A DNA stretch of 64,000 bases from Siniperca chuatsi (lineage: Eukaryota > Chordata > Actinopteri > Centrarchiformes > Sinipercidae): positions 3,570,284 through 3,634,283 of the forward strand of contig NC_058061.1 of the NCBI RefSeq assembly GCF_020085105.1, read 5' to 3'. Below, one piece after another: positions 25,801 to 34,039 of the stretch (within the stretch, counting starts at the first letter, position 1; every line of letters starts with the position of its first letter). Below the pieces are notes generated by a model that did not search any database, was not told where the DNA came from, and worked only from the letters and a program-made list of their open reading frames with translations. The position numbers and the translations under genes were made by a program.

Positions 25801-26635
25801 AGAGACGAACACATTGTTGGTTTTGGTCTTTTCAAGGGATTTTTAAACAATAAGAAAAATATAGCATATTATATTATTTTAAGTAAAGTTGGTACATTAC
25901 ATTATTTCTATCCTTGGTGTTTATTTTATTTTTATTCTATTGGAGTTTTTATGTATGACTTTATTGTTTCATTGCTTAAAATTTAAGTCTTACAAAATAA
26001 TTTTTCTTTTTCTTGGTTGTTTGTTTGTGTTGCGTAATTTTACTACGTAAAGCACTTTGGGCTACATGTTTGTATGAAAGGTGCTGTATAAATAAAGCTG
26101 AGTTGAGCTGTCTTCAGGGCAAAAGAAACAAAAAAGGCACCACATCTAAGTAAAGAAACAAGGAAATGAAACAAAACCACAACTCCACCCAGTGTCTCTA
26201 ACAGCAGAACACACACTCCCAGCCCGCTCTACAATCACACTTTTATTACTTGTGTCTTTAAGGCGGGGAGTATCTGGCATAACAGTTCTCTTAATCGAAA
26301 CTAGTCACTTCTTTAAACATCAGATGACTTACGGCCGGAAGTTGAGTCTGTATCATCCACCTCCTTAAGAAATCTGTTGACTCGTCCATTATGAGTGAGT
26401 GAGTGAGTGAGTAATGCCGTCTGTGTTTATGTGGCACGTTCCTGTGCTCGTTGGTCATACCTGTTTGAGGTGATGAGGATGGGGTGGGACCGGCGTATGG
26501 ACGGAGAATCGGCTACCAGAGGAGCCAGAGTCAGAGTGGAGCTCCCCAACGACGTCTCTGCTGTTCCTGCCTTCTCCTTCCTCTCCGAGCCCTCGAATAC
26601 TTCTGTCCAGGGACCTGCCACCTCCATCATGTTAC
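9898..26635 (-). CDS. grb7: Growth factor receptor-bound protein 7 (adaptor), 14 coding exons
   Basis: Adaptor of the GRB7/10/14 family, which binds activated receptor tyrosine kinases through its SH2 domain in the cytoplasm. Coding exons (minus strand): 26461-26630, 24729-24855, 19632-19788, 19410-19531, 18191-18265, 17251-17388, 16928-17038, 15845-15943, 15584-15667, 15339-15455, 11851-11908, 11643-11730, 10141-10234, 9898-10044. They join in phase to 528 codons plus stop; human GRB7 is 532 residues. Domain order is proline-rich motif, RA, PH, BPS, SH2, and the C-terminus ends in VAL like the family. The start ATG at 26630 lies 5 bases inside its exon, after acceptor CCCCTCAG, so an upstream 5' UTR exon is expected. 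GRB7 is preferred over GRB10/14 because of [10 protein letters not shown], the LVEFHQ..KGILP ending and the overall length. All exon borders are inferred from sequence and homology. Confidence 0.93.
10237..10300. repeat. (CA)n then (GA)n microsatellite at grb7 exon 13 acceptor
   Basis: About 27 CA units, read as (TG)n in the grb7 transcript, lie immediately upstream of TAG|G at 10234 and replace the normal polypyrimidine tract. A short GA run follows. Confidence 0.95.
11132..11240 (+). repeat. Dispersed repeat with ZNF143/THAP-like motif
   Basis: TACATTACCCACAATGCAAC, close to the ZNF143 consensus, starts at 11133. The following 100 bp (CTCGGCCG..GTTCGGTCGG..) match 47114-47235, so the motif is carried by a repeat. 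It lies in grb7 intron 12. Confidence 0.55.
11851..15667 (-). CDS. grb7: grb7 exons 9-11: BPS (between PH and SH2) region
   Basis: Exons 15584-15667, 15339-15455 and 11851-11908 encode residues 334-419. The core [20 protein letters not shown] is conserved in all GRB7/10/14 proteins; in relatives the BPS region contacts insulin-receptor-type kinases. One extra glycine is seen in AGGRV compared with human AGRV. The 3.4-kb intron after exon 10 contains the Tc1-like transposon. Confidence 0.88.
12299..12332. repeat. (TA)n tract at Tc1 insertion site
   Basis: About 17 TA dinucleotides. The transposon inserted at a TA here, and short TATATA sequence resumes after the element at 13887. Confidence 0.9.
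12333..13886 (+). mobile_element. Tc1/mariner-type transposon, about 1.55 kb, TA target duplication
   Basis: The two ends are inverted copies of CAGGGAGTGCAGAATTATTA plus GGCAA (25 bp), each flanked by TA. Inner copies (GTGCATAATTATTAGGCAAC at about 12511, inverted at about 13689) lie about 180-200 bp inside each end. Outer and inner copies at one end are direct repeats, giving the IR/DR arrangement known in fish Tc1 elements. The element sits in the same sense as the plus strand, antisense to grb7, inside intron 10. Confidence 0.92.
12551..13569 (+). pseudogene. Tc1-like transposase, broken by one nonsense codon and one frameshift
   Basis: Starts [20 protein letters not shown] with a helix-turn-helix DNA-binding region. 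The three acidic catalytic positions are visible: LWTDEM at about 12980, MQDNAPSH at about 13255, and NPIENLW at about 13370. Frame 2 is interrupted by TGA at 13058-13060, where a CGA-to-TGA CpG transition is plausible, and reopens in the same frame. A single-base indel in the purine-rich run at about 13317-13331 then shifts the final part into the frame starting at 13336. The length, about 340 codons, is normal for Tc1. The copy cannot make active transposase. Confidence 0.92.
14441..14683. repeat. Dispersed repeat, CTGCAACTAA / AATCGATTA family
   Basis: Runs from GCTCTGCAACTAATGATTGT to TTGTTTCAGCTCTAG, with inverted ends. It is a shorter copy of the family at 4646, lying in grb7 intron 10. 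Confidence 0.65.
14815..15150. repeat. Dispersed repeat with CCATGACTTT motifs
   Basis: Repeated TTCCATGACTTT-type phrases near both ends, on both sides of unique-looking sequence, suggest a degraded MITE. It lies in grb7 intron 10. Confidence 0.4.
15459..15490. repeat. (CA)n microsatellite at grb7 exon 10 acceptor
   Basis: Read as (TG)n directly before the TGCAG|TCAAAG acceptor of exon 10. Confidence 0.95.
15674..15688. repeat. Short (CA)n at grb7 exon 9 acceptor
   Basis: Forms a (TG)n acceptor tract for exon 9 on the minus strand, ending TTGTCAG|TATGGG. Confidence 0.9.
15845..18265 (-). CDS. grb7: grb7 exons 5-8: PH domain
   Basis: Exons 18191-18265, 17251-17388, 16928-17038 and 15845-15943 all have phase-0 borders and encode residues 193-333. 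[20 protein letters not shown] starts the PH fold, and FRLFK at the end of exon 8 closes it near the RTCW tryptophan. The acceptor of exon 8 was placed at TGCACAG|CCT because only this keeps the phase and restores the family's K-P-x-(K/R)-N stretch. Exon 8 has a weaker donor (GTTAAT). Confidence 0.9.
16075..16330. repeat. Dispersed repeat, CCCATGAAAAGAC family
   Basis: Shares TTGTCAACAAATCCCATGAA and the later AACAGCTCACAAATATA phrase with 23350-23695 and 24985-25445. It lies in grb7 intron 7. Confidence 0.55.
16799..16835. repeat. (CA)n microsatellite
   Basis: About 18 CA units in grb7 intron 7, about 95 bp downstream of the exon 7 donor in transcript sense. Confidence 0.95.
17052..17072. 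repeat. (CA)n at grb7 exon 7 acceptor
   Basis: Read as (TG)n some 14 bases upstream of GACCAG|GAGCC, the exon 7 acceptor. Confidence 0.92.
17640..17910. repeat. Dispersed repeat, AATCGATTA family (part)
   Basis: The phrases ATATCTTTGGGTTTTGGATT and GAGCATTTTTCAC match the middle of the copy at 22086. It lies in grb7 intron 5. Confidence 0.5.
18601..18925. repeat. Dispersed repeat, AATCGATTA family (part)
   Basis: Shares AACAGTCCAGTTTACAATAA, CAACAAATCCTTTTATTT and the GTTGATCGATTAT/GCAGCTCTGCA end with 29578-29913, and CACTCACACCC..GTGCAAACAAA beyond it. It lies in grb7 intron 4. Confidence 0.55.
19410..19788 (-). CDS. grb7: grb7 exons 3-4: Ras-associating domain
   Basis: Two exons, 19632-19788 and 19410-19531, separated by a 100-bp intron. 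They encode residues 100-192, beginning [16 protein letters not shown] and running through [14 protein letters not shown] to NYAKYEFF. This is the ubiquitin-like RA domain that can bind activated Ras-type GTPases in this family. The junction glutamate codon is split G|AG. Confidence 0.9.
19800..19910. repeat. AAGTAC hAT-like MITE fragment
   Basis: GTAGAAGAAATATTCAGATC followed by CTTTACTCAAGTAAAAGTAG is the usual left end of the family. It starts 12 bp from the grb7 exon 3 acceptor, so the insertion lies next to a splice site. Confidence 0.6.
19911..21382. other. grb7 intron 2, nothing recognised
   Basis: No exon-like segment was found that would fit the protein. The short open frames have no family resemblance. 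Confidence 0.5.
21383..22020. mobile_element. Possible hAT-like element remnant
   Basis: Inverted GAACGGCTCT/AACGGCTCTTTGG-type phrases occur near 21450 and 21965, as in a fish hAT family with GAACG-rich ends. Exact ends and target duplication were not found. A 14-bp palindrome CCGGCGTACGCCGG lies at 21629-21642. Confidence 0.3.
22086..22405. repeat. Dispersed repeat, AATCGATTA family, near full length
   Basis: Runs from ATCAATTAGTCGACTGACAG to ATTGTTTGTTGCAGCTTGT, with inverted ends. Interior phrases match other copies. Confidence 0.65.
22662..22858. mobile_element. Tc1-like MITE, about 200 bp
   Basis: The left end is AAAGTATGTGGACA and the right end carries its reverse complement TGTCCACATACTTTTGGCCA. 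The element is non-coding and lies in grb7 intron 2. Confidence 0.7.
23350..23695. repeat. Dispersed inverted-repeat element, CCATGAAAAGAC family
   Basis: The left half contains TTCTTACTGTCAATAAATTC and the right half contains ATTTGTTGACAGTAAGAAAA, its approximate inverse. This suggests a MITE-like foldback structure. Confidence 0.6.
23703..24345 (-). mobile_element. L2-like LINE 3' fragment, interrupted
   Basis: The minus-strand frame 24336-24088 encodes the C-terminal LINE domain with [20 protein letters not shown] and [12 protein letters not shown], typical of fish L2 ORF2 ends. The tail ends near 23705 in CACTTTGTAACC..ATACAAATAAA. About 23930-24050 is another LINE tail inserted into it. 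It is a fragment only, in grb7 intron 2. Confidence 0.8.
24729..26635 (-). CDS. grb7: grb7 exons 1-2: N-terminus with proline-rich motif
   Basis: Exon 1 (to 26461) encodes 56 residues and ends in [11 protein letters not shown], which corresponds to the human RSQPLLIP segment. Exon 2 (24729-24855) carries [19 protein letters not shown] at about residues 69-87. This PS(I/A)IPNPFPEL signature defines the GRB7 family and can bind SH3 or WW partners. The arginine codon at the junction is split AG|G. The 1.6-kb intron between them holds the repeat at 25480-25720 and a LINE tail. Confidence 0.9.
24985..25445. repeat. Dispersed repeat, CCATGAAAAGAC family
   Basis: Begins GGTGATATTCTGGTGATATT and contains CACGAAAAGACCCAAACCAA. 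It ends AAACTTTATATTTGTGAGCC, the inverse of the usual internal phrase. It lies in grb7 intron 1. Confidence 0.5.
25480..25720. repeat. Dispersed repeat shared with 52040-52400
   Basis: GAGTTGTGTTTCTGG, TATTCTCTCTCTT, GGTCTCCACCA.CTCCTGAGGG and ATCTGGCTCTT are shared in order with the copy in map3k14 intron 6. The function is unknown. Confidence 0.65.
25950..26107 (+). mobile_element. L2-like LINE 3' tail
   Basis: Ends AAAGCACTTTGGGCTACATG, then GTGCTGTATAAATAAAGCTG, the standard tail of fish L2 elements. Confidence 0.65.
26393..26412. repeat. (GAGT)5 tetranucleotide repeat
   Basis: GAGTGAGTGAGTGAGTGAGT in grb7 intron 1, about 50 bp from the exon 1 donor. Confidence 0.9.
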
Positions 26636-26699
26636 CTGAGGGGAAGGAGGAGGGAGTCGTAGTTCAGATTCTTAGCCTCCTACCACCAGGCAGCTCTTG

Positions 26700-27789
26700 T
26701 GCTGAGGTTCATCGTTACAGCTGACGTGTCCCTGTTGTAATGAGCAATCCATCAGCTCTCTAGTGAAATCCACATGCAAAATATTCACCTTTATTTCTAC
26801 AGAGGAGACTCACTGAGAGCTGAGTGCACTCTTCAGCAGAAGGAGTGCCCTGATCACAGAGATATATAAATAATAAGTTTTCAACCGAGAGTTTAAGTCG
26901 ATAATAACAAGGGGAAATATATCAAATAAAACCAGTCGCATTCAGCTGGTGGTTATGTGTCAATGATTCAAGCGAACTGTGAGAAACTCCATTTATAGGG
27001 TACAAAGAAGCTAAAAGCTGATTTCCCTGAGGTGGTCTTAAGTTTTAAGCTTATTTTGACGATTATCGGGATAATATCGTTATTTCGGCCAGGACAATCG
27101 TGACATGAAACTTTCATCTCGAAGCCAAGTCCCTACTGCCGCCCAAAAGATAACACTGAAGTATCACCCAGACGCACTGTATATATTTTTTCTATGATCT
27201 ATGATCTTTGGTATTTTCAATGCAATTTCACCAGATATTAAACACAATGAATTAGAAATCTTTTTTTTTTTTTTTTTTTTTTTAAATGTTCGCTGCTTTC
27301 TTATGAATCCTTTTTTCATTATAAGACTTGTCATGTCATGTTGAAACAGCCCTCTTCCTACACGGCAGTTGGTGCATTTCCCAATGATCGACGCTTTGGT
27401 TCAGATGTCAAATGTCCACACTCAAATTAAGGCCTGCAACATCTCACCAGTAAATAAACCGAATGTGTTTGTTTGACATCTGACAAATCCAACTTAAGCC
27501 TCCTGGTTTTATAGACAGAAGGATAAAGGCTGACAAAAAAAAAAAAAAATTAAAATAAGATCATTTTCTTGGTCAAGAACACCAGATATACAATCCTTTG
27601 TTCTGCTGCAGTCTGTTGCCACATGGTGCAAAGAAAGCAGGAACTCGCGTGCACAGAGACGACAGACTGCACGATCAGGCTTTCATCATTCAGTGCTTTT
27701 GGAAATGCTTTGAGGCAGAGGAGTGTTTGAGTTGGAGGCGATATTCTTTATATTCAGACGACACGCACACAGCAGCAGGTGTTGTTATG

Positions 27790-27820
<31 letters not shown>

Positions 27821-28235
27821 GAAATTCAGGTTTGTATTTTTCTGTGGCTCTGCGCCACGAAAATCTATTTTGAGTAATGAAAGTATGACTAAACCGTGTT
27901 GTTGTTGTTCTCGTAGCATTGCATGTTGATGCGTTAATGTGTCGTAGTTGTTATTTAATCACGAAAGTAAATGCAGTTATCACGAACAGCCTGCGCCGAC
28001 ACAAACAGCGGCTTCAGATAATCAGCTGCAGACCGAAAACTAAAGTCTGACCCTGAAAGTGATGTTAGATTCAAATATAAGCTGTCTCACGTGCACACAG
28101 AAGAGCGTTACATCTGCAGGAAGCTGAATGAATGTTAAGTTTTCTTTTACATAAATAAATAAATAAATAAAACACTAAGTGCTGGTCTCCCAGACAAGTA
28201 TTAAGTTCAGTGAAGTTTGAGAGTTTGAAACTGAA
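26700..28235. other. grb7 upstream flank, nothing firmly recognised
   Basis: Contains a poly-T run near 27262-27283, a poly-A run near 27535-27549 and a (GT)n tract at 27792-27820. No exon was recognised, although a grb7 5' UTR exon must lie somewhere above 26635. Confidence 0.45.
27792..27820. repeat. (GT)n microsatellite
   Basis: About 14 GT units. Confidence 0.95.
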
Positions 28236-28575
28236 ACTAGGGATTATTTCACTATCGATTAATCTGTCAGTTTTGTTTCTTATTATCTGCTTAGCCAATC
28301 ATTTCTTTACAAAAATAAATAAAAAGACCACAGCCTTGAGTAATGTCCTCGGACATTTTATCAGACTAATAGTACAAAATCTACATTTGTTCCATTAAAA
28401 GAAATAAACCAAATATTCAGACCTGGTTTCCCAGACAAGTATTAAGCTTAGTTTTAAGACAACGGACTGTTTTCCCATCAATATCTCCATTGGTGCTGCA
28501 AGAAATGATTACTTTATTATCGATTAGTCCATCAGTTTTGTTTCTGATTAACTGCTTAGCCAATAAATTGTCGAA
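28236..28575. repeat. Paired fragments of the AATCGATTA family
   Basis: TCACTATCGATTAATCTGTC at 28249 and TATTATCGATTAGTCCATC at 28515 are each followed by GTTTTGTTTCT.ATTA.CTGC and TTAGCCAAT. CCCAGACAAGTATTAAG is also repeated at 28190 and 28432, giving a short local duplication of about 240 bp. Confidence 0.6.
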
Positions 28576-28607
28576 GAAGAGTCTACAGCCATGCAAGCAG
28601 CTCTGCG

Positions 28608-29290
28608 AGGCTCAGCGGTGCTTTGAGCTAAATGCTAACATCAGCATGCTAACATGCTCACAATGCTAACATGCTAACAATGCTAACATGCTCACAATGC
28701 TAACATGCTAACAATGCTAACATGCTCACAATGCTAACATGCCGATGTTTAGCAGGGATAATGTTAACCATGCTCACCAACTTAGTTTAGCATGTTAGCG
28801 TGCTAACACTTGCTAATTAGCACTAAACACAAAGTGCAGCTGGAACAATCGATTGACAGAAAATTTAAATGGCAACTATTTTCATAATAAATTTATCATT
28901 TAAGCACTTTTTTTAAAATAGCAAAATACCAAAAATTCACAGACTCCAGCTTTGCAACTTTGACTATTTTCTACTTTGGTGTTTTATAGCAGCACAGTCA
29001 ACTGAATATCAGAAAAAAACAAGAGATTTAAAGATCTCATCTCGGGCTTTAGGAAAGAGTGACAGGCATTTTTCACTATTTTCACAGGGAACGTCATTAG
29101 TTATGCAGGTATTTGATCATTAACCAACGTATTGGACGAATAAAAACTGTGACCTGATGATGGCGCTAGATTAAAAGTCGGAGGATCAACAAAGTAATTA
29201 CAAATCCTCCTGAGGGGGATGAGTTTCTGTATCAAACTTCAAAGAAATCCAGCTGTGGAGATAGAAAACCTCATGGTGGCGCTGTAAGAA
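28608..29290. repeat. GCTAACATG dispersed repeat with internal tandem array
   Basis: Begins GGTGCTTTGAGCTAAATGCT. It has an expanded array of GCTAACATGCTCACAAT / GCTAACATGCTAACAAT units at about 28635-28745, then CTAATTAGCACTAAACACAA. The later part, TGACCTGATGATGGCGCTAG, matches 57150-57185. An AATCGATTA-family fragment interrupts it at about 28850-29080. Confidence 0.75.
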
Positions 29291-29577
29291 AAGTCAGCAG
29301 GTTTGTTGTCTCAATACTGCAGCACTGAGGAGAAACAGTGTTTGGATCAGGCGACACACACAGCAGCGGATGGATAACACAAAAACCCCGCATGCAGTAG
29401 TTAGTGGTTTAAAATCTCTCTCCAGCGCACGTGGATCCAATTTAAAAGTGTGTTTAAAGGAGAAAGGAGCTGCCATGACACGAACATCAGTGCAGCCGAG
29501 TACAAAAAGCAGCTTAATCCAACCTACAACCTGTTTCATCGAGTGAAAAGCCGACGAGACAGTAAAATAAAAATTAA

Positions 29578-29913
29578 GGGCTGCAACTAATTTTATTATC
29601 GATTCATCTGAGGGTTGTGTTTTTGATTAACCATCTCATTAATGACTCTAATGTGTCAGAAAATAGTGAAATATTACACACAAGTTCAAGTTTTGTTTGA
29701 CCAACAGTCCAAAAACACAAACATATTCAGTTTACAATAAAATAAAAACACAGAAAAAGCAACAAACCCTTTTATTTTAGAGGCTGGGACAAGAGAAAGT
29801 TCGGCATCGTTTCGCTATTTGGGCCTAAAAATGACTAAAACGATTGGTTGATTATCAAAATTGTTGCCGATTAGTTTTCTGTTGATCAATCGATCGACTT
29901 GCAGTTCAGCTCT
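29578..29913. repeat. Dispersed repeat, AATCGATTA family, near full length
   Basis: Runs from GGGCTGCAACTAATTTTATT to TCGATCGACTTGCAGTTCAG, with inverted ends. Confidence 0.65.
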
Positions 29914-29999
29914 GCGGACATTTGTACACTCGCACCCACGTTCGTGTGCAAACAAAAGACACAAGCAGGACCTCTGTCTCCCTCTGAGCACATCTGAAA

Positions 30000-30320
30000 A
30001 ATGAAACTGAAAAAGGACTTAAACTATTAATCAGAATTACTGCCAATATATTCTCAGTTGATCGACTAATCAATTAACTGTAACCATATGTTCTACCAGT
30101 ATGATGTACAGTGATTAGCACTGATTTATGGTGGGAATAATAAAAAAAAGTTACAGAGATATTCAGTTTACTGTCACATAAGACAAAGAAAAGCAGCAAA
30201 TCCTCACAACGTAGCAGCTGGTATGAGTGAATATTTGACACTTTTGTTTGATTAAATGATTAATAAATTATCAAAATTGTTGACAATACATTTTCTCTTG
30301 ACTAATCGATTGCCTGAATA
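30000..30320. repeat. Dispersed repeat, AATCGATTA family (degraded)
   Basis: Ends with TTGACTAATCGATTG and has the internal AAGAAAAGCAGCAAATCCTC phrase of the family. Confidence 0.45.
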
Positions 30321-30779
30321 CAACTAAAACAAAGAGCTATAGTTATCTGACTTTTGTTTAAGCTATAACAGACACTACAGAGTGAAGTAGGCCAGTGATA
30401 AGAGTCCCCCTGCAGTGTTTGGGGCACCTGAGACATTATATTACATGTGCTGGGGAAAGAAACACTTGTTATCAGACTACCAACACCTCGCTGAGTGACT
30501 GACACAGACCCTGTGTGCTGTTTGCCCTCTGAAATAACAGTGTGAAGGAATACAATTTCACAAGTCCACCTTAAACCCTTAAAGCTTATGTTAAGAAATG
30601 TTATATTACTGTTATTCTTCTAGCACATTTTGTCTATATTGTTTTGTATATATATCTATAAACATTATCTATGTATATCTATAAACATTATCTATGTATA
30701 TCTATAAACAAAAGGCGGTACAAAATAACTCCTGGTAGTTCTAAAAGCCTTAAATCTAAGTTAACACAGGTGTACGCGC

Positions 30780-31260
30780 AGCGCCAAACCTCATACTTAA
30801 ACTGAAGGAAATTACTCCCCTGTCCTCACCTAAGGCTCACTCGCCTAAAACACACTTTTATTAAATTTACACTAAGAGTATAACAAATTCGGCTAACTTC
30901 GGCTAACTTAATCTCTTTATATGAACTATATATTCGCGGTTAAAACCAGCCTGCACCTGTTTGGACTACTAGTTAGCTTCTCCGGGACACAAAAAATACC
31001 TGTAAACTTTGTCTTGTCAGTCGGCAGGTTTCAGCTGTCAGCCATCGTGCTAATCCCAAATGCAGTGCTAAACTTTGTGTGTTTTTTCCTCTTGTGTGTG
31101 GCACACACAAAAAAAAAACCCCGTGCCAATGCAAGGTGCCCACAACATTATCTGAGGAGAGCGGGGAGGGAGGGAGGAGTCTGGCCGTCAGGTTTGCACG
31201 GTGAGCCCGCCCCTCCCTCACCGGGGCAGCTGCAGCCGTTTGCAGGTTTAAAAAGGGCAA
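30780..31260 (-). promoter_or_regulatory. Candidate GC-rich promoter, possibly of grb7
   Basis: The most CpG- and GC-rich stretch upstream of grb7. On the minus strand it has a TTTTTAAACC TATA-like sequence near 31250, a GGGGCGGG GC box near 31205-31212, and possible donors (CCG|GTGAGG near 31218, TAG|GTGAGG near 30830). It lies 4.2-4.6 kb above the first grb7 coding exon, a reasonable distance for a 5' UTR exon. Assignment to grb7 is inference; no transcript evidence is available. Confidence 0.35.
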
Positions 31261-31371
31261 TGGGTTCATTTTATTTTTTTTATTTTATTTTTTTAATTGA
31301 GCCATAAATTACAACCACAGAAAATGGTTTTGATTACGAGGAGTAGAATAATTAGATATTGTTATTTACAG

Positions 31372-32215
31372 CGGTGGAAGAAACACTCAGATATTTAAGT
31401 AAAAGTAGAAATACCACACTGTAAACAAGCCCTGCATTCAAAATCTAACTTAAGTAAAAGTACATAAGTATTTGCATCAAAATATACTTAAAAGTACCAA
31501 AAGTGCTCATCATGCAGAACGGCCCATTTCAGAAATATAACATCACTGGATTATAATTCATGTGTACTTTTATTTTACACTTATACTCACTTGGTACTTA
31601 ATTTATTTTCTGACCTGTATTATAGTGTATTATATTTTTTTGCTTAGTACTTCTGTTCCTGTGTGCGCTGACGTAAAGGCGAGCTGCTGTAACAAAAGAG
31701 TTTCCCCTCGGGGATCAATAAAGTGTTTCTGATTCTGATACTTTAATGCTGTGGCTGGTAAACGTGGGGCTTATTTTCACTGCTTAGTGTGGCCTAACTG
31801 CTGGGCGGCTTAATCCATAATAATACAGCATGATTTATATTTTGTGTTAATAATCTGAATCTGCAAAGTAACTAAAGCTGTCAAAATAAACGCAGTGGAG
31901 TAAAAAGTACAACACAGGCTTTCTAAGTGCAGTGGAGTACATTCACTCTTTACTTGAGTATTTCCACTTCATGCTACTTTCCACTTCTACTCCACTACCT
32001 CCTTTTTTGGTGTTTTATAAACGTATCGTGTTTTTTTTTAAATGTAAAATCTAAATTAGAAAAGTAAATATTAACTATTTCTGTCAAATACATGTAGTGA
32101 AGTAAAACACACAATATTTCCCTCTGAAATGGAGTAGAAGTATAAAGCAGCATAAAAATGGAAAGTACAAGTACTTCAAAATTGTACTTAAGTCCAGTAC
32201 TTGAGTAAATGTACT
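31372..32215. mobile_element. hAT-like AAGTAC element with nested LINE tail
   Basis: Starts CAGCGGTGGAAGAAACACTC and ends CAGTACTTGAGTAAATGTAC. Its middle carries TTTCCACTTCATGCTA, as in 44119-44926. The interval 31588-31740 is a foreign LINE tail. Confidence 0.6.
31588..31740 (+). mobile_element. LINE 3' tail nested in a MITE
   Basis: CACTTGGTACTTAATTTATT through CCCTCGGGGATCAATAAAGT to TTCTGATTCTGAT. The same tail occurs on the minus strand at 36282-36505 and in part at 23930-24050. Confidence 0.7.
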
Positions 32216-33139
32216 TAGTTTAATTGGCAATTATATTTTAATTAATTTAGATCAACATTCCCATCATGGTCCAGTTTCTCAGTTGTGAGGATTTACAGCT
32301 TTTCTGTGTTTTATATTATTGTAAACTTGTTTTGTTTTGTTTTGAAGACGTCAGAGTTTTAGGTAAATTGTGACATTTTGTAACTGTTAATCGATTAACG
32401 GACAAAATAATAAGTAGATTAATCAACGAATTAAAATAATCCTTAGTTGGAGCCCTACTGTTTTGTGCATATTTATTATTTTGTGTGCATGAATTTTACA
32501 AGATTTAAGATTTTATTCTATTTTACAGGATGCTATTTTTAACATCTGGCCAGCATCTGCGGCTAACTCCGGCTCAGTTACAGTTTTTTCTCTGTTGATC
32601 AATGAGCAGTGTCTGCAAATGACTACTTTTATTTTAAAATGAAAAGTATACGACACACAGCTATATTCCTGTTTTTAAAAAATGGCTAAATCTGACTTTA
32701 GAGTCTTGTCTTTGCTTTATAGGAACAACATGATAAATGCATTCGGCATTTAAACCCAGAACACGAAAAGGTGCACCTGCACCTGTAACGACGCCGCTTG
32801 TCTCCACCTTGTGGTTGAATCTGAATCTGACTGCAGAGAGAGAGAGAGAGACCGGTGCTCTTCTTTTACACCAGCATTTCACTCTGACCTGAGCAAAGTT
32901 TAACCAAAGTTCAATCTTTAGTTAAACATTTACAGAGCTGTGAACCTCTGGTAGCAAGAAGAAAAAAAAAAAACACACATCAAAGCAGAAACACTTTTAC
33001 TGAGGCAGTTATTTCACGCAGCGATTAATATTTCAGTCTCCAACATCTGCTCTGCTGCGTTTATCAGGAATGAAGCTCACGTATTAAATATCAGAATTAA
33101 CATTGATTACTTGAAAAGCTCTTCTTTCTTTTCCGTTTT
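32216..33139. other. Intergenic, mostly unrecognised
   Basis: A degraded AATCGATTA-family end lies at about 32370-32460. A (GA)n run occurs at about 32837-32852. No exon was found. Confidence 0.45.
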
Positions 33140-33330
33140 CATTGTGTACTTTCACAACAAGTACATTTACTCAAATACTGTACAATTTTGAGGTACTTTC
33201 TGCTACTTTATACTCCACTACATTTATAATATAACTTTGGTTACTAGTTACTTTGCAGATTCAGAAGCTACTTTTTTTTACTTTTGGTACTTAAATGTTT
33301 TTGAATGCAGTACTTTTACTTGTAACATAG
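33140..33330. repeat. AAGTAC hAT-like MITE fragment
   Basis: AAGTACATTTACTCAAATAC, TGAGGTACTTTCTGCTACTT and GAATGCAGTACTTTTACTTG are family phrases in inverted order. Confidence 0.6.
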
Positions 33331-33571
33331 TATTAGAGGCTTATTTTAATCAGACAAATTGTCCAAAACCATTTTTTTTCTCCTCCTTTAAAAAAGGAAA
33401 TCAATCAGGCTTTCTCAGACATGTATTAAGATTAGTTTTTAAGACCAGGAAGGGTTTTTTTCCACTGATAAATCCATTAGCACTGAAAAACAGGACTATC
33501 ATTATTGATTAATGTCGTTTCTGATTAACTTCTAGGGCAATAAACTGTCAAAAAAACAACTACAGCCATGC

Positions 33572-33950
33572 TTGGGCACATGCTGATGTTTAGCAGGGAT
33601 GTTGTTGGCCATGTTCACCATCTTAGTTTAGCCTGTTAGCATGCTAACATTTGCTAATTAGCACTAAACACAAAGCACAGCTGAGTAGAGCTGAAACACT
33701 TGGCAACTATTTAGATAATTAATTAATCGTCAGGTGATTTTTTTTTTTTTGCATTCATTGGTTCCAGCTTCTCAGTTTTGTCCATTTTCTGCTTTTGTGT
33801 TTCATATCACAGCAAACTGAATATCTGTTTGGACTGTTGGCCAGAAAAACAAACAAACAAGCGATTTAAAAGATCTCATCTTGGGCTTTAGGAAAGAGTG
33901 AGCCGTATGAGACGTTTTGTGAAACGATTAAAATCGAGAAAACCATCAAC
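33572..33950. repeat. GCTAACATG repeat fragment followed by AATCGATTA fragment
   Basis: TGATGTTTAGCAGGGATGTT to GCTAATTAGCACTAAACACA match the repeat at 28608. Sequence after 33690 matches the interior of the AATCGATTA family (TTGGGCTTTAGGAAAGAGTG is also at 29043). Confidence 0.6.
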
Positions 33951-34039
33951 AGAATGATCAGCATTGGACGGATTAAAACTCCGAGAAGCGCTAAAAATAT
34001 TCACACAGAAACATTTGAAGCTCAAGAAAAGTCTCTCGG

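Noticed and set aside
28640-28750. Regularly spaced repeats resembling a CRISPR array
   Set aside because: Units are contiguous with no unique spacers, and the sequence is an expansion within a known dispersed vertebrate repeat.
30921-31307. Open frames on both strands in the GC-rich block
   Set aside because: No protein family resemblance; more likely open by base composition in a promoter-like region.
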